The position numbers were made by a program, and so were the translations under genes. From Paenibacillus sp. HWE-109 (GTDB lineage: Bacteria; Bacillota; Bacilli; Paenibacillales; NBRC-103111), in contig NZ_CP091881.1 in NCBI RefSeq assembly GCF_022163125.1, positions 3,906,001 to 3,970,000 on the forward strand: 64,000 nt of DNA. The letters run 5' to 3'. Shown here one piece after another: positions 10,701 through 17,577 of the stretch; positions within the stretch are counted from its first letter, which is position 1, and each line of letters opens with the position of its first letter. The notes beneath the pieces are model-generated. The model saw only the letters and a program-made list of their open reading frames with translations, made no database searches and was not told the DNA's origin.

Positions 10701-11305
10701 AGGTATTGCCCTTCTCTGTACAAGTTGGAAATTCTCACAGGCACCTCGTCCGTAACCGGTTCAAGCTGCCACTGGGGACTATCGAATGCCGCGTTAATAT
10801 CACTGCTGACTTGCGCAAATCCGAGCTGATCTTCTTCATGAATAAAAAAATCCTGCGTAAGATCTGTTACACTCCTCATCGTGATAAATCGGTCGCTAGT
10901 CCCGTTACGGAACTGCCACTGATCAGCTGCTGTGCTCACGGATACGGCTGCGCTGCGAAGTGCATCTCTTCTGACAGGTGAATTTCCCATCACAATATAA
11001 TGACCTGTCGAACGATTTTGAATCCGTTTGTAACTGCTGTTACCAGGCACATCTTCAATAACCCAATGAGCGCTTTGATCCGCTAAACTCGTCACCCCGT
11101 AACGAATCACGCCTTCGCTGTCTTCATACAAATAATTGCTCTGCCATTTATTTTTTATTTTCACATAAGTTGTCGCCCCACCTGATGAACCAAGAGCCCC
11201 TGTTTCATTCCGAGCAGGCCCTTCCGCCGCGTGAGCATGACTCTGGAAAGGCAGCATGAGCAATATCGCCATCCAAATGAGAAGCAAACGTTTCAACTTC
11301 AACAT
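4766..11305 (-). CDS. Giant SLH-anchored GH87-like alpha-1,3-glucanase with trefoil-like repeats
   Basis: A 2179-residue secreted enzyme. The signal peptide (about 1-27) ends SHAHA. Residues ~40-1070 hold about seven related modules, each with a YLYED-type strand, a (A/S)xWxxE strand and a (K/R)N..TGHY motif, resembling ricin-type beta-trefoil or fascin-like folds. Two carbohydrate-binding-like domains follow (YEAE starts near 1075 and 1212). The catalytic beta-helix (about 1362-1700) opens with ITDYGAVANDGQDD. Aspartates at about 1544, 1567 and 1568 (MADGIN, then AGDDGLAMWS) have the same 23/24-residue spacing as the catalytic aspartates I recall for Paenibacillus GH87 enzymes. Three SLH domains (about 1990-2175) anchor it to the cell wall. 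Start ATG has GGAGGT 11 bases upstream. Likely action is on alpha-1,3-glucan of fungal walls or biofilms; another beta-helix glycosidase or lyase activity is the alternative. Confidence 0.8.
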   Translation of the reverse strand: MLKLKRLLLIWMAILLMLPFQSHAHAAEGPARNETGALGSSGGATTYVKIKNKWQSNYLYEDSEGVIRYGVTSLADQSAHWVIEDVPGNSSYKRIQNRSTGHYIVMGNSPVRRDALRSAAVSVSTAADQWQFRNGTSDRFITMRSVTDLTQDFFIHEEDQLGFAQVSSDINAAFDSPQWQLEPVTDEVPVRISNLYREGQYLLEDQEGTIKFAKLPMEDRSSYWIVEQVQDGESGTRIVRLRNQQTGHYITQGTLWAPIKGLPLTNTTKNQWIMAQGTSEGLLTFSNVYAKGTDRIPGDTDEIDAGSQTYVLNTQFEDTSARSNNWSVLDRANAQWRIELVSENKPVRIANYTLEQVSDKYLFEEQGIVKYGALAAGTVTGAVYQWVVEDFNGKKRIRNVGTGHYMTEANAALPGSPLQSLDGASGLAVGQWSIAASKQYDDYATVQSAVYANSYLHVMNGLGFAQSSPVNPDADAAQWLFEDPSVIAGVEQFVQITNAWNSLTLFEDQDGNLKYGNVQEDDQRAHWVIEKFAGRKRIKNRATGHFINMEHPVNGHLRVTPVEDGWKSAIWVIETINGNTKQIHSVSDLNQDPNHQKFINVQNVIKYAEYSEIPAAWQSKNWRFVPVSEGVPKPVRFKNKATNQYLYEDGNHSLKYGDKPANNLASLWFLNPSQNDATYKYLVNAQTGYGVTLENVVPHIDQDSPPDALITYQTIATNWASANWSIEQSSVPGYVTFKSGWTKAHYIYADVNTQDFKVSKVKGNEDSALFAVETVTLPPQLPIGQKRIKNVDNGKYLYENNRGIVMYGSPAVNDGYSYWIIESANGVQRFKNAVTGHYMTMNTAYEFIASQASGDVQASQWIIEDIAGAGKFWIRSNNGAFSDEYLNVVNNAGYPERGLFARNAGGNEKKLQWMFEEAKLPFIVPDQSEVRNDNTATPVIDDSNFIRIRNKATHRLIQESQGVLSTVATVDGETSVSTQWLLQDYNGHKLLKNRATGHLLQAISGTDGVVSSTTDVPNLNNQWVVDDFLGYKQIRNTGNAHHLFGEASSVKHGEIEGRLDSAQWLFEPVIGDAVYEAESAFVGSGVVVVADAASFAGTGYLDQFATVGAKAILAVNAQETATYQATIRFANPTAANQTLTLVVNGLKIKQLILSATSGWQDMEVALPLRAGYNSVSFEFLVGDSGHVLLDRLTVHNAVNKPYRGAIEPYTTYEAEFARTNGKLIGPSRVYRELATEASGRQAVQLEQNGQFVEFQLAQKANSLVLRYSLPDSADGAGMDGKLGLYINNVKIKDLGLTSRYAWEYGNYPWSNDPGQGSAHRFFDEIHALIGQVQAGDTIKLQKDDGSSFIPYVIDLIEMEQAPETAYPMPNGFLSITDYGAVANDGQDDSQALKDAITAGKAQHKGVWIPAGVFNLANDHGSIDAALKDGEADTTQLFILDDVTIRGAGMWYTTLKGAKFFANGSRISVYDLTIDGELNVRKDDAHTNAFEGAFGTGSTVQHVWIEHTKTGMWIARPQLAYGLNSNNYTNEFYVGGLRMRNLMADGINFSTNTKNSMVEQSNVRYAGDDGLAMWSTVIKGAYPDDFTENNTFRFDTVQLPWLSNNMVVFGGKDNKMTDNILKDTIGLGGGIAVSTRFSPLTPFRGTTRVERNTLIRTGSRDAGLNSNFGAIWVYADTKAIDSDVLIQDNVMLDNTYQGISIQGTSPVSKVLFKNNVIDKAGTNGLEAASTVTGSVQVDNVIIRGAGIQDVANSAGTNLTLVETGKGFSSTHPETPIIPNQPGQSSGGGGSIAAPIVVKIDDKVLSDAIANKQQLIEISSGSTNATVEIEVTLASLLKAAAKLPGAHVIFKHLDVSYELPLDISKLLTVEQVNLLQSAGGILRVTIEKVSKEELNKIKQSAIDHKSQLLGNPVRFEITLVSGGREISLNYFGDSYVTRTMKLEGSIDGATTTAAIYDPGSGEFRYVPAVFRADNGQTLVTIHSTSNSIYAVIQQKRSFADLAGHWAQKDIELLASKLIVNGQTDALFAPDQAVTRAEFSALLVRALGLTVSSAGSSRFGDVKPTDWYHEAVQSAAQFRLVSGYDDGTFRPNQSISREEMAVMVTRAWKLREGTPGDLASRDLSAYTDAWAISTWAKEALAQVVSSGIIQGKSATILDPGANATRAEATVILQRLLLLMKLM

Positions 11306-11992
11306 AACCCTTTCATACCTCCAATGGATAGATAAAATGAGTTGCTATCTTCCAGTATATGGAGGCGCTTGCAGCAGGACGATGTGTAATATTATGGAAA
11401 TGATGTTCAACTTTACTGCTTTCACTACGATGGCAAAACCAAAAGTGGTTAAAGAGGCTGCGGCTCTGGATGACAGCTTTGCGGGTTGTGCTGGGTTGTG
11501 CTGAGCCTGGACTAGGCCTCCGGAGACAACCTGTACCACGGTTACACCCGCAGCACGACAACACTGAGAACAATCGGGCCTTCCGGGCACTGGGCACCTC
11601 CGAAACTCCGGGTCGCTGAGAAGCGCTCGCGCCAGGACACCGTTGAACCTCCATGCCGCCCAGCGCCACTTCCCCGCACAATTAATCTGCTGAGTCGTCG
11701 CCAACTCATCTGTATTTCTAATGAACTGTATGATGCTTATACAGGGGAAAATGGCTACTTTGAAAATCTAATGAACTGAGTTGGCGTTATCGAGTAAAAT
11801 TCAGGCGGAATGGAGATCATTTGGATGGAATAACACTTCAGGGATTCGTTAGATTTTCAGAACGAGCGATTTTGATCAAATAACGGTTGTGGAGTTCGTT
11901 AGAGGGACTTGCCTCATGGTTCATTGACTTATACGACGGCCTCAATATCTGTGGCTAGAGAGGTAGCAGCAAGTTGGATAACAGCGTTAACA

Positions 11993-12075
11993 GGCGGATC
12001 TGGGCAGTTCTAGGCAGTTCTGGGCGGATATAGGCAGTTCTGAGCATTTATGGGAAGTTCTAGGCAGTTCTGAGC
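11993..12075. repeat. Decamer minisatellite in unit 1 (8 copies)
   Basis: About eight 10-base units of the GGCAGTTCTG / GGCGGATCTG type, diverged from each other. Copy number differs from the equivalent position in the other units. Confidence 0.8.
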
Positions 12076-12499
12076 CTACCGGCCTCCGAGTACATTCGGG
12101 TCTCCGAGTTCCCGTGGCCACCGTCACCACAGCACAGCACGACAACACACCAAACCTCCATGCCGCCCAGCGCCACTTCCCCGCACAATTAATCTGCTGA
12201 GTCGTAGCCAACTCATCTGCAATTCTAATGAACTGTATGATGCTTATACAGGGGAAAATGGCTACTTTGAAGAAATAATGAACTCATTTAACGTTATCGA
12301 GTAGTATTCAGGCGGAATGGAGATCATTTGGATGGAATAACACTTCGGGGATTCGTTAGATTTTCAAAACGAGCGATTTTGATCAAATAACGGTTGTGGA
12401 GTTCGATAGAGGGACTTGCCTCATGGTTCATTGACTTATACGACGGCCTCAATATCTGTGGCTAGAGAGGTAGCAGCAAGTTGGATAACAGCGTTAACA

Positions 12500-12552
12500 G
12501 GCAGTTCTGGGCGGATCTAGGCGGATCTGGGCAGTTCCGGGCAGTTCTTAGC
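12500..12552. repeat. Decamer minisatellite in unit 2 (5 copies)
   Basis: Five decamers mixing GGCAGTTC-type and GGCGGATC-type variants, ending TTAGCC as in the other units. Confidence 0.8.
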
Positions 12553-12976
12553 CTACCGACCTCCGAGTACATTCGGGTCTCCGAGTTCCCGTGGCCACCG
12601 TCACCACAGCACAGCACGACAACACACCAAACTTCCATGCCGCCCAGCACCACTTCCCCGCACAATTAATCTGCCGAGTCGTCGCCTGCTCATCTGTATT
12701 TCTAATGAACTGTATGATGCTTAAACAGGGGAAAATGGCTACTTTGAAAATCTAATGAACTGAGTTGGCGTTATCAAGTAGATTTTAGGCGGAATGGAGA
12801 TCATTTGGATGGAATAACACTTCGGGGATTCGTTAGATTCTCAGAACGAGCGATTTTGATCAAATAACGGTTGTGGAGTTCGTTAGAGGGACTTGCCTCA
12901 TGGTTCATTGACTTATACGACGGCCTCAATATCTGTGGCTAGAGAGGTAACAGCAAGTTGGATAACAACGTTAACA

Positions 12977-13029
12977 GGCGGATCTGGGCAGTTCCGGGCA
13001 GTTCCGGGCAGTTCTGGGCAGTTCTTAGC
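12977..13029. repeat. Decamer minisatellite in unit 3 (5 copies)
   Basis: Five decamers, including two adjacent GGCAGTTCCG copies, ending TTAGCC. Confidence 0.8.
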
Positions 13030-13458
13030 CTACCGGCCTCCGAGTACATTCGGGTCTCCGAGTTCCCGTGGCCACCGTCACCACAGCACAGCACAGCACG
13101 ACAACACACCAAACCTCCATTCCACCCAGCGCCACTTCCCCGCACAATTAATCTGCTGAGTCGTCGCCAACTCATCTGTATTTTTAATGAACTGTATGAT
13201 GCTTATACAGGGGAAAATGGCTACTTTGAAAATCTAATGAACTGAGTTGGCGTTATCAAGTAGATTTTAGGCGGAATGGAGATCATTTGGATGGAATAAC
13301 ACTTCGGGGATTAGTTAGATTTTCAGAACGAGTGATTTTGATCAAATAACGGTTGGGGAGTTCGTTAGAGGGACTTGCCTCATGGTTCATTGACTTAAAC
13401 GACAGCTTCAATATCTGTGGCTAGAGAGGTAGCAGCAAGTTGGATAACAGCGTTAACA

Positions 13459-13560
13459 GGCTGTTCTGGGCAGTTCTAGGCAGTTGCAGGCAGTTCCAGG
13501 CAGTTCCAGGCAGTTCCAGGCAGTTCCAGGCAGTTCCAGGCAGTTCCAGGCAGTTCTTAG
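13459..13560. repeat. Decamer minisatellite in unit 4 (10 copies, 6 identical)
   Basis: Ten decamers, six of them identical (CAGTTCCAGG, 13491-13550). The homogeneity suggests recent expansion by slippage. Confidence 0.9.
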
Positions 13561-13933
13561 CCTACCGGTCTCCGAGTTCCCGTGGCCACCGACACCACAG
13601 CACAGCACGACAACACACCAAACCTCCATTCCGCCCAGCGCCACTTCCCCGCACAATTAATCTGCCGAGTCGTCGCCAACTCATCTATATTTCTAATGAA
13701 CTGTATGATGCTTATACAGGGGAAAATGGCTACTTTGAAAATCTAATGAACTGAGTTGGCGTTATCAAGTAGATTTTAGGCGGAATGGAGATCATTTGGA
13801 TGGAATAGCACTTCGGGGATTCGTTAGATTTTCAGAACGAGCGATTTTGATCAAATAACGGTTGGGGAGTTCGTTAGAGGGAGGGGCATGCCTCATGCTT
13901 TAGGGCAGCCCCTCTTCTTCGCTCCTTGCTAAC

Positions 13934-14623
13934 TCAACTGTTTTTCACACCACTGTTTAACCATTTATAGGCTCCGGCAGCAAGTGCCGCACCGATCAAT
14001 GGCGCAAGAATGAATACCCACACCTGACTAAAAGCCGTGCCGCCCAAGATTATCGCAGGTCCAAGACTTCTCGCTGGATTAACCGATGTTCCTGTTAAGC
14101 CAATGCCGAGAATATGTACAAAAGTAAGCGTCAAACCAATCACAAGTCCTGCAATCGCACTAGTGCTAGCGGAAGAAGTAACGCCCAGAATCGTATAAAT
14201 AAATACAAACGTTAACACAATTTCCACCACGATGGCCATCAAATCGGTAATTCCGATTCCGTATCCCGCGCCAAAACCATTTTGCCCCAGATTAGTCACA
14301 GATTTGCCTGTTGAATGAATAATCCCGTACAGAAGCCCGGCCCCTGCAAAACCACCAACAAGCTGCGAGATGACATAACCAATAAAATCCTTACCAGACA
14401 GCTTCCGGGTAAGCAGCATAGCGAAGGAGACGGCTGGATTAATGTGACACCCCGAAATCGGGCCAATCACATAAGCTAAAGCCACAATCGATAACCCGAA
14501 GGCAAACGCAATCCCCAAGTAACCAAGATTCCCTCCAGCTGTAGCAGCTGAGCCGCACCCGAATAGCACGAGAATAAACGTTCCCAACAATTCTGCTGTG
14601 TACTTCTTTAATGATGAATTCAA
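13934..14623 (-). CDS. Aquaporin / MIP family channel (AqpZ-like)
   Basis: A 229-residue channel for water or small neutral solutes in the cytoplasmic membrane. The two pore NPA motifs are present: INPAVSF in the first half and VNPARSLGP in the second, with six hydrophobic helices and two half-helices. GCGSAATAGG near the N-terminus is typical of AqpZ. A histidine two residues before the first NPA (GCHINPAV) differs slightly from classical AqpZ (GGHFNPAV), which may affect selectivity. The start is TTG at 14623 with GGAGG 6 bases upstream. It stands alone, with the macrosatellite downstream and no strong terminator visible. Confidence 0.9.
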   Translation of the reverse strand: MNSSLKKYTAELLGTFILVLFGCGSAATAGGNLGYLGIAFAFGLSIVALAYVIGPISGCHINPAVSFAMLLTRKLSGKDFIGYVISQLVGGFAGAGLLYGIIHSTGKSVTNLGQNGFGAGYGIGITDLMAIVVEIVLTFVFIYTILGVTSSASTSAIAGLVIGLTLTFVHILGIGLTGTSVNPARSLGPAIILGGTAFSQVWVFILAPLIGAALAAGAYKWLNSGVKNS

Positions 14624-14736
14624 AGTAAACCTCCTCTAATTTTTATTGTTTCCACTACTTGAACATGAACCAGGAAATAGTATATGCCGTTCGATTAGAC
14701 AAATGACATTTTTTTCCTCGAATTCACTCTACTTAA

Positions 14737-15310
14737 TTAAACTGAACAATTAATGAACATCCAGAAAAGGAGCATTTCCAACAAATAAGCACCTGCCGCT
14801 GCCTTATTTGCCACGAACACGAAGTTGGACCCACGCCCCTCTCCTGACCAGCGCACTGGAGGATACCCGTCCCACTTTATCCGTTCAAACACAAAAAAGC
14901 TCCCATCGTCGCCGATAAGAGCTGGTGCAAGACTGATTATTTCATTTGCTGCAATAAATTGACACGGTAAGCTTCGCTTTCCAAACCTTGAATCTAGCCC
15001 GTGATTTTTGAGCAAAATCGAGCTGTACCGATCTGCTTTTTCGGCAACGAGGTTAGCAAGTTTGTCTGTTGTTGGAACTACATACGGTACAAATGCTACA
15101 TCACCGACCAGTGCGGCTTGATCCGGGAACAGCATTGGAAGCTCATCATCAACTAACGTTAGAGCAATGCAATAAGCCGGATGCGTGTGTACGATTGCTT
15201 TCATAGCTGGATTAACGCGATAGCAAAACAAATGCATAAGCACTTCTGAGGAAGGACGGTAGGCCAATCTTAGGAAACTCTTGCTTCCATCTGTAATCAC
15301 TGTTCGCCAT
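14737..15310 (-). pseudogene. Decayed class II aldolase (fuculose/rhamnulose-phosphate aldolase type)
   Basis: The core of a class II aldolase is readable from about 15300: YRPSSEVLMH, VHTHPAY (two of the zinc-binding histidines) and LLKNHG. The ~70-90 residue N-terminal part with the usual GNIS motif is missing. A good ribosome binding site and ATG at 15310 start a short peptide (MANSDYRWKQE...) in a different frame, so the deletion appears to have joined a true N-terminus out of frame to the core. After LLKNHG the sequence diverges from the family, and the last ~25 codons lie inside a dispersed repeat (14758-14812), so the natural end is also lost. It probably formed a fucose or related deoxysugar pathway with FucU upstream. 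A functional short protein from GTG 15300 is possible but unlikely. Confidence 0.65.
14758..14812. repeat. Dispersed short element, copy 2
   Basis: Matches 4466-4514 over the CATCCAGAAAAGGAGC core and the AAATAAGCAC block. It overlaps the 3' end of the aldolase remnant, supporting loss of that gene's original terminus. Confidence 0.6.
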
Positions 15311-15386
15311 CTTGCTTCATCCTCCTTAAATCAGGGATTTTCCTGTTCTAACAGTGAAAATCCGCTTGCCAAATTAAATTAATAGA

Positions 15387-15398
15387 GTTATCGATAAT
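15387..15398. promoter_or_regulatory. Second LacI-type operator (GTTATCGATAAT)
   Basis: Differs by one base from the perfect palindrome GTTATCGATAAC at 15856-15867 and sits between fucU and the aldolase remnant. A central CG palindrome is the usual shape of LacI-family operators. Likely bound by the divergent LacI protein. Confidence 0.55.
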
Positions 15399-15408
15399 TC
15401 AATTGAGC

Positions 15409-15828
15409 CTAAATTACACCTTTTCTTAAAATAACATTGGCATATAGCGCCTTCTCGCTCGTAGCTACAATTGCATAGGCTTTCTTGGCACGTTCATAGA
15501 AGGCGAACCGTTCCACATATTCAATCGCAGGCGCGGTGTGCTTGCTAATCAGATCTTCATACATCTTCCAAATCGGAGTTTCAACTTGATCTCCAGGAAC
15601 AACAGCCATTAAAGCAACAGGCTGTTCACTATAAGTATCGAGTGGATATAAGGATAAAACCGCTTCCAACAATTCTGGTACTCCATGCCCATCGCAGCGC
15701 AGCAAACGATTCGCATGGCTTGCAGCAGGGAAATTGCCATCGGCAATAATCAGCTCATCCCCATGTCCCATTTCCATCAGCACCTTCAATAACTCCGGCG
15801 ACAAGATGGACGGTATCCCTTTCAGCAT
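15409..15828 (-). CDS. fucU: L-fucose mutarotase, FucU/RbsD family
   Basis: Interconverts sugar anomers before isomerisation or phosphorylation, here most likely of fucose. The 139-residue length and the motif MGHGDELIIADGNFP (catalytic histidine in GHGD, then the IADxNFP strand) match FucU rather than RbsD, where the strand differs. The C-terminal YANVILRKGVI also fits the family end. ATG at 15828 is chosen because GGAGG is 8 bases upstream; a TTG two codons earlier is too close to it. It is transcribed from a TTGACA promoter overlapped by a palindromic operator, divergent from lacI, and followed by the aldolase remnant. With the aldolase broken, its pathway role may now rely on genes elsewhere. 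Confidence 0.88.
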   Translation of the reverse strand: MLKGIPSILSPELLKVLMEMGHGDELIIADGNFPAASHANRLLRCDGHGVPELLEAVLSLYPLDTYSEQPVALMAVVPGDQVETPIWKMYEDLISKHTAPAIEYVERFAFYERAKKAYAIVATSEKALYANVILRKGVI

Positions 15829-15855
15829 ATTCAAAACCTCCTTGTTATATGTTGT

Positions 15856-15899
15856 GTTATCGATAACTCAAAACTAACAACTTTAAGCCTTGCTGTCAA
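15856..15899 (-). promoter_or_regulatory. fucU promoter with LacI-type operator
   Basis: On the minus strand TTGACA (15894-15899) is spaced 17 bases from TAGTTT (15871-15876). The perfect 12-base palindrome GTTATCGATAAC (15856-15867) begins 4 bases after the -10, where a bound repressor would block initiation. Confidence 0.7.
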
Positions 15900-15918
15900 T
15901 CCTTATTTTCTATACAAT
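15890..15918 (+). promoter_or_regulatory. Candidate lacI-family regulator promoter
   Basis: TTGCTG (15890-15895), 17-base spacer, TACAAT (15913-15918). It overlaps the -35 of the divergent fucU promoter, so the two may compete. Confidence 0.45.
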
Positions 15919-15953
15919 AGACAAATAGAAAGAGATGTAAAGGTGAACAGATC

Positions 15954-16982
15954 ATGATTACAATTTATGATATAGCTGCAAAAGCCGGCGTGTCCGCCAT
16001 GACGGTCTCACGAGTTATCAATAACACAGGTCGCATCAGCGAAGCCACCCGCAAACGAGTGCGCAAAGTGATGGAAGACCTTCACTATATCCCGAACTCT
16101 ATGGCGCGCAGTCTAGTCCTGCAGAAGACGAATATTCTCTCCCTGCTGATTACGGATATTACGAATCCTTTCTATACCACGCTTGCCCGCGGTGCCGAGG
16201 ATGCAGCGCTACGTGCCGGCTACCGCCTGCTTTTTGCCAATAGTGACGAGGATTACACGAAAGAAAAAGATTATGTGGATATGATTCTGTCCACGCGTGT
16301 CGACGGAGTCCTCTTCGCTCCGACCGGAGATCAGTCGCTAGAGAATCTGCAGCAGTTGCAGAAGCATCAGATTCCTTTCGTCGTGCTGGATCGGGAAATT
16401 CCCGGTATCGAAGCTGATCTCGTTCTCGGAGACAGCAAAGAAGGCGCCAGAAAGCTCGTTGACCATTTGATCGCCCTAGGTCACCGCCGGATCGCTCTAA
16501 TCAATGGTTCACCTGATGTATCCACAGCAAGGCTGCGTTACACTGGCTATCGCGAAGCTCATTTGCTGAGCGGCATCCCTATCGAGGATTCCTTAGTCGT
16601 GCATCTGAATTATCGCGATTTCCACGATGAATCGGCCTTGGATGCGCTGCTGTCTCACGAAAATCCGCCAACAGCTATCTTCGCGGCCAATAATATGCTC
16701 GCAGTTGGCATTATTCAATCGCTGCGCCAGCGCGGGCTTCAAGTGCCAGGCGATTTATCAGTCGTCTGCTTTGACGATTTTGGCCCCGCCGGCGCCATTA
16801 ATCCGTTCTTAACCGTGGCGTCGCAGCCGGCTTACCAATTCGGTTTGCTTGGCATGCAGCTGCTGATCGATCGGATTGAAGGGGACCCGGCACAAGAGAT
16901 TCGCAAAATAATCTTCCCCTCCGAATTGCTAATTCGGACATCGACACAACCCCTGAAGGAGGAGCCATGGATCCAAACGTAG
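15954..16982 (+). CDS. LacI family transcriptional regulator
   Basis: A 342-residue sugar-responsive repressor. The N-terminal helix-turn-helix and hinge (ITIYDIAAKAGVSAMTVSRV, then YIPNSMARSLV at about 46-57) are classical. Residues 60-330 form the periplasmic-binding-protein-like effector domain, with LLITDITNPFYTTLARGAED, VLGDSKEGARKLVDHL and the D-box VVCFDDFGPAG. ATG at 15954 is preceded by AAGGTG 9 bases away. It diverges from fucU and most likely represses it through GTTATCGATAAC, with a deoxysugar or its phosphate as inducer (inferred). Its last 16 bases overlap the next gene. Confidence 0.92.
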   Translation: MITIYDIAAKAGVSAMTVSRVINNTGRISEATRKRVRKVMEDLHYIPNSMARSLVLQKTNILSLLITDITNPFYTTLARGAEDAALRAGYRLLFANSDEDYTKEKDYVDMILSTRVDGVLFAPTGDQSLENLQQLQKHQIPFVVLDREIPGIEADLVLGDSKEGARKLVDHLIALGHRRIALINGSPDVSTARLRYTGYREAHLLSGIPIEDSLVVHLNYRDFHDESALDALLSHENPPTAIFAANNMLAVGIIQSLRQRGLQVPGDLSVVCFDDFGPAGAINPFLTVASQPAYQFGLLGMQLLIDRIEGDPAQEIRKIIFPSELLIRTSTQPLKEEPWIQT

Positions 16983-17278
16983 AACAAGCCCTGCAAACAA
17001 CGCTAGCCAATTGGCAAGCAATGACCGCTTACCAAAGTGATGAGCAAGAAGCGGTTGCCGATCAATTCCAATCCTCGTTTTACGTATTTATCGATGTCTT
17101 CCGCGCATGGGTGCTCGGGTTAGATTCGAAACCCGAAACCTTAGAAGCCTTGATGGGCTTGGAAATGGTGCAAGAAATCCTCGACCTGCTTCCCGCTCCG
17201 CTGCATTTGAATTTCGAAACCGAGGCTGAATTGATCATCGATAATGTTGAGCGAACAGATGATGACAAGTATGATTAA
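16967..17278 (+). CDS. Small acidic protein of unknown function
   Basis: A 103-residue acidic protein (MDPNVEQALQTTLANWQAMT...), predicted mostly helical, without signal peptide or membrane segment. The ATG at 16967 lies inside the end of the LacI gene (16-base overlap) and has GGAGG 5 bases upstream, so it is translationally linked to the regulator. I do not recognise the family. A strong hairpin follows at 17311. Confidence 0.75.
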   Translation: MDPNVEQALQTTLANWQAMTAYQSDEQEAVADQFQSSFYVFIDVFRAWVLGLDSKPETLEALMGLEMVQEILDLLPAPLHLNFETEAELIIDNVERTDDDKYD

Positions 17279-17310
17279 CCGCTACATATTTGCCGATAGA
17301 AAACGCCAAA

Positions 17311-17350
17311 AGGCTGTCCACCCAAGGTTACTACCTTGATTGGACAGCCT
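17311..17350. terminator. Hairpin after the lacI operon
   Basis: Perfect 10-base arms AGGCTGTCCA (17311-17320) and TGGACAGCCT (17341-17350), with an inner CAAGG/CCTTG stem. The plus-strand tail is only moderately T-rich; the minus-strand tail has TTTT. It likely ends the lacI transcript. Confidence 0.65.
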
Positions 17351-17365
17351 CGTTGTTGCTCACCC

Positions 17366-17493
17366 ATACATAGGATGCTCCAAAGGCTCTTATTTGCCTT
17401 TCAGCGCCTCATTTTACGTGAATAGAAGCTTCTGGAGACCCTTATTTGCTCAGGGAAGGACATTTTCTTCTATGATTTCTTGTTTAAGAGTCT
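17366..17493. repeat. Dispersed CTTATTTG-type element interrupted by the insertion sequence
   Basis: Repeated CTCTTATTTGCC / CCCTTATTTGCTC phrases each following GGAG- or CCAAAGG-like sequence. A related inverted sequence continues at 19190-19262 on the other side of the insertion sequence. Together the two flanks make one imperfect inverted element; no gene is seen here. Confidence 0.5.
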
Positions 17494-17577
17494 CTAGGAG
17501 TCTGTCCGACGAAACAGGAATTAGTCAAACAATTCCGAATAAGTAGTAGTAAGACTGTAAAAGGATGTGTCGTAGGC

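Larger units (their letters stand above)
11462..13890. repeat. Macrosatellite of ~480-510 bp units (family B)
   Basis: A tandem array fills the space between the giant gene and the aquaporin gene. The landmark CGCACAATTAATCTG recurs at 11675, 12182, 12659, 13141 and 13650 (periods 507, 477, 482, 509 bp). Each unit has an AT-rich half with inverted motifs TCTAATGAACT ... AGTTCGTTAGA, then a GC-rich half with a decamer minisatellite and a CACAGCACAGCACGACAACA stretch. The first GC-rich half (11462-11670) is degenerate, and the last unit ends near 13890 before its decamers. A 19-codon open stretch recurs in each unit but lacks a ribosome binding site. No gene is supported here. Confidence 0.93.

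Noticed and set aside
11313..11704. Minus-strand frames of ~120 codons between the giant gene and the satellite
   Set aside because: Cys/Arg-rich low-complexity products overlapping each other in different frames, with no start signals; sequence is degenerate satellite DNA.
12481..13754. Repeated open frames in the macrosatellite (e.g. RQFQAVPGSS repeats and the YDAYTGENGYF segment)
   Set aside because: Frames differ from unit to unit, lack Shine-Dalgarno sequences and follow from the decamer repeat; treated as non-coding.
13890..13930. Terminator for the aquaporin gene
   Set aside because: GGGGC...GCCCC can pair but with bulges and no T-run; it lies at the edge of the satellite and is not convincing.
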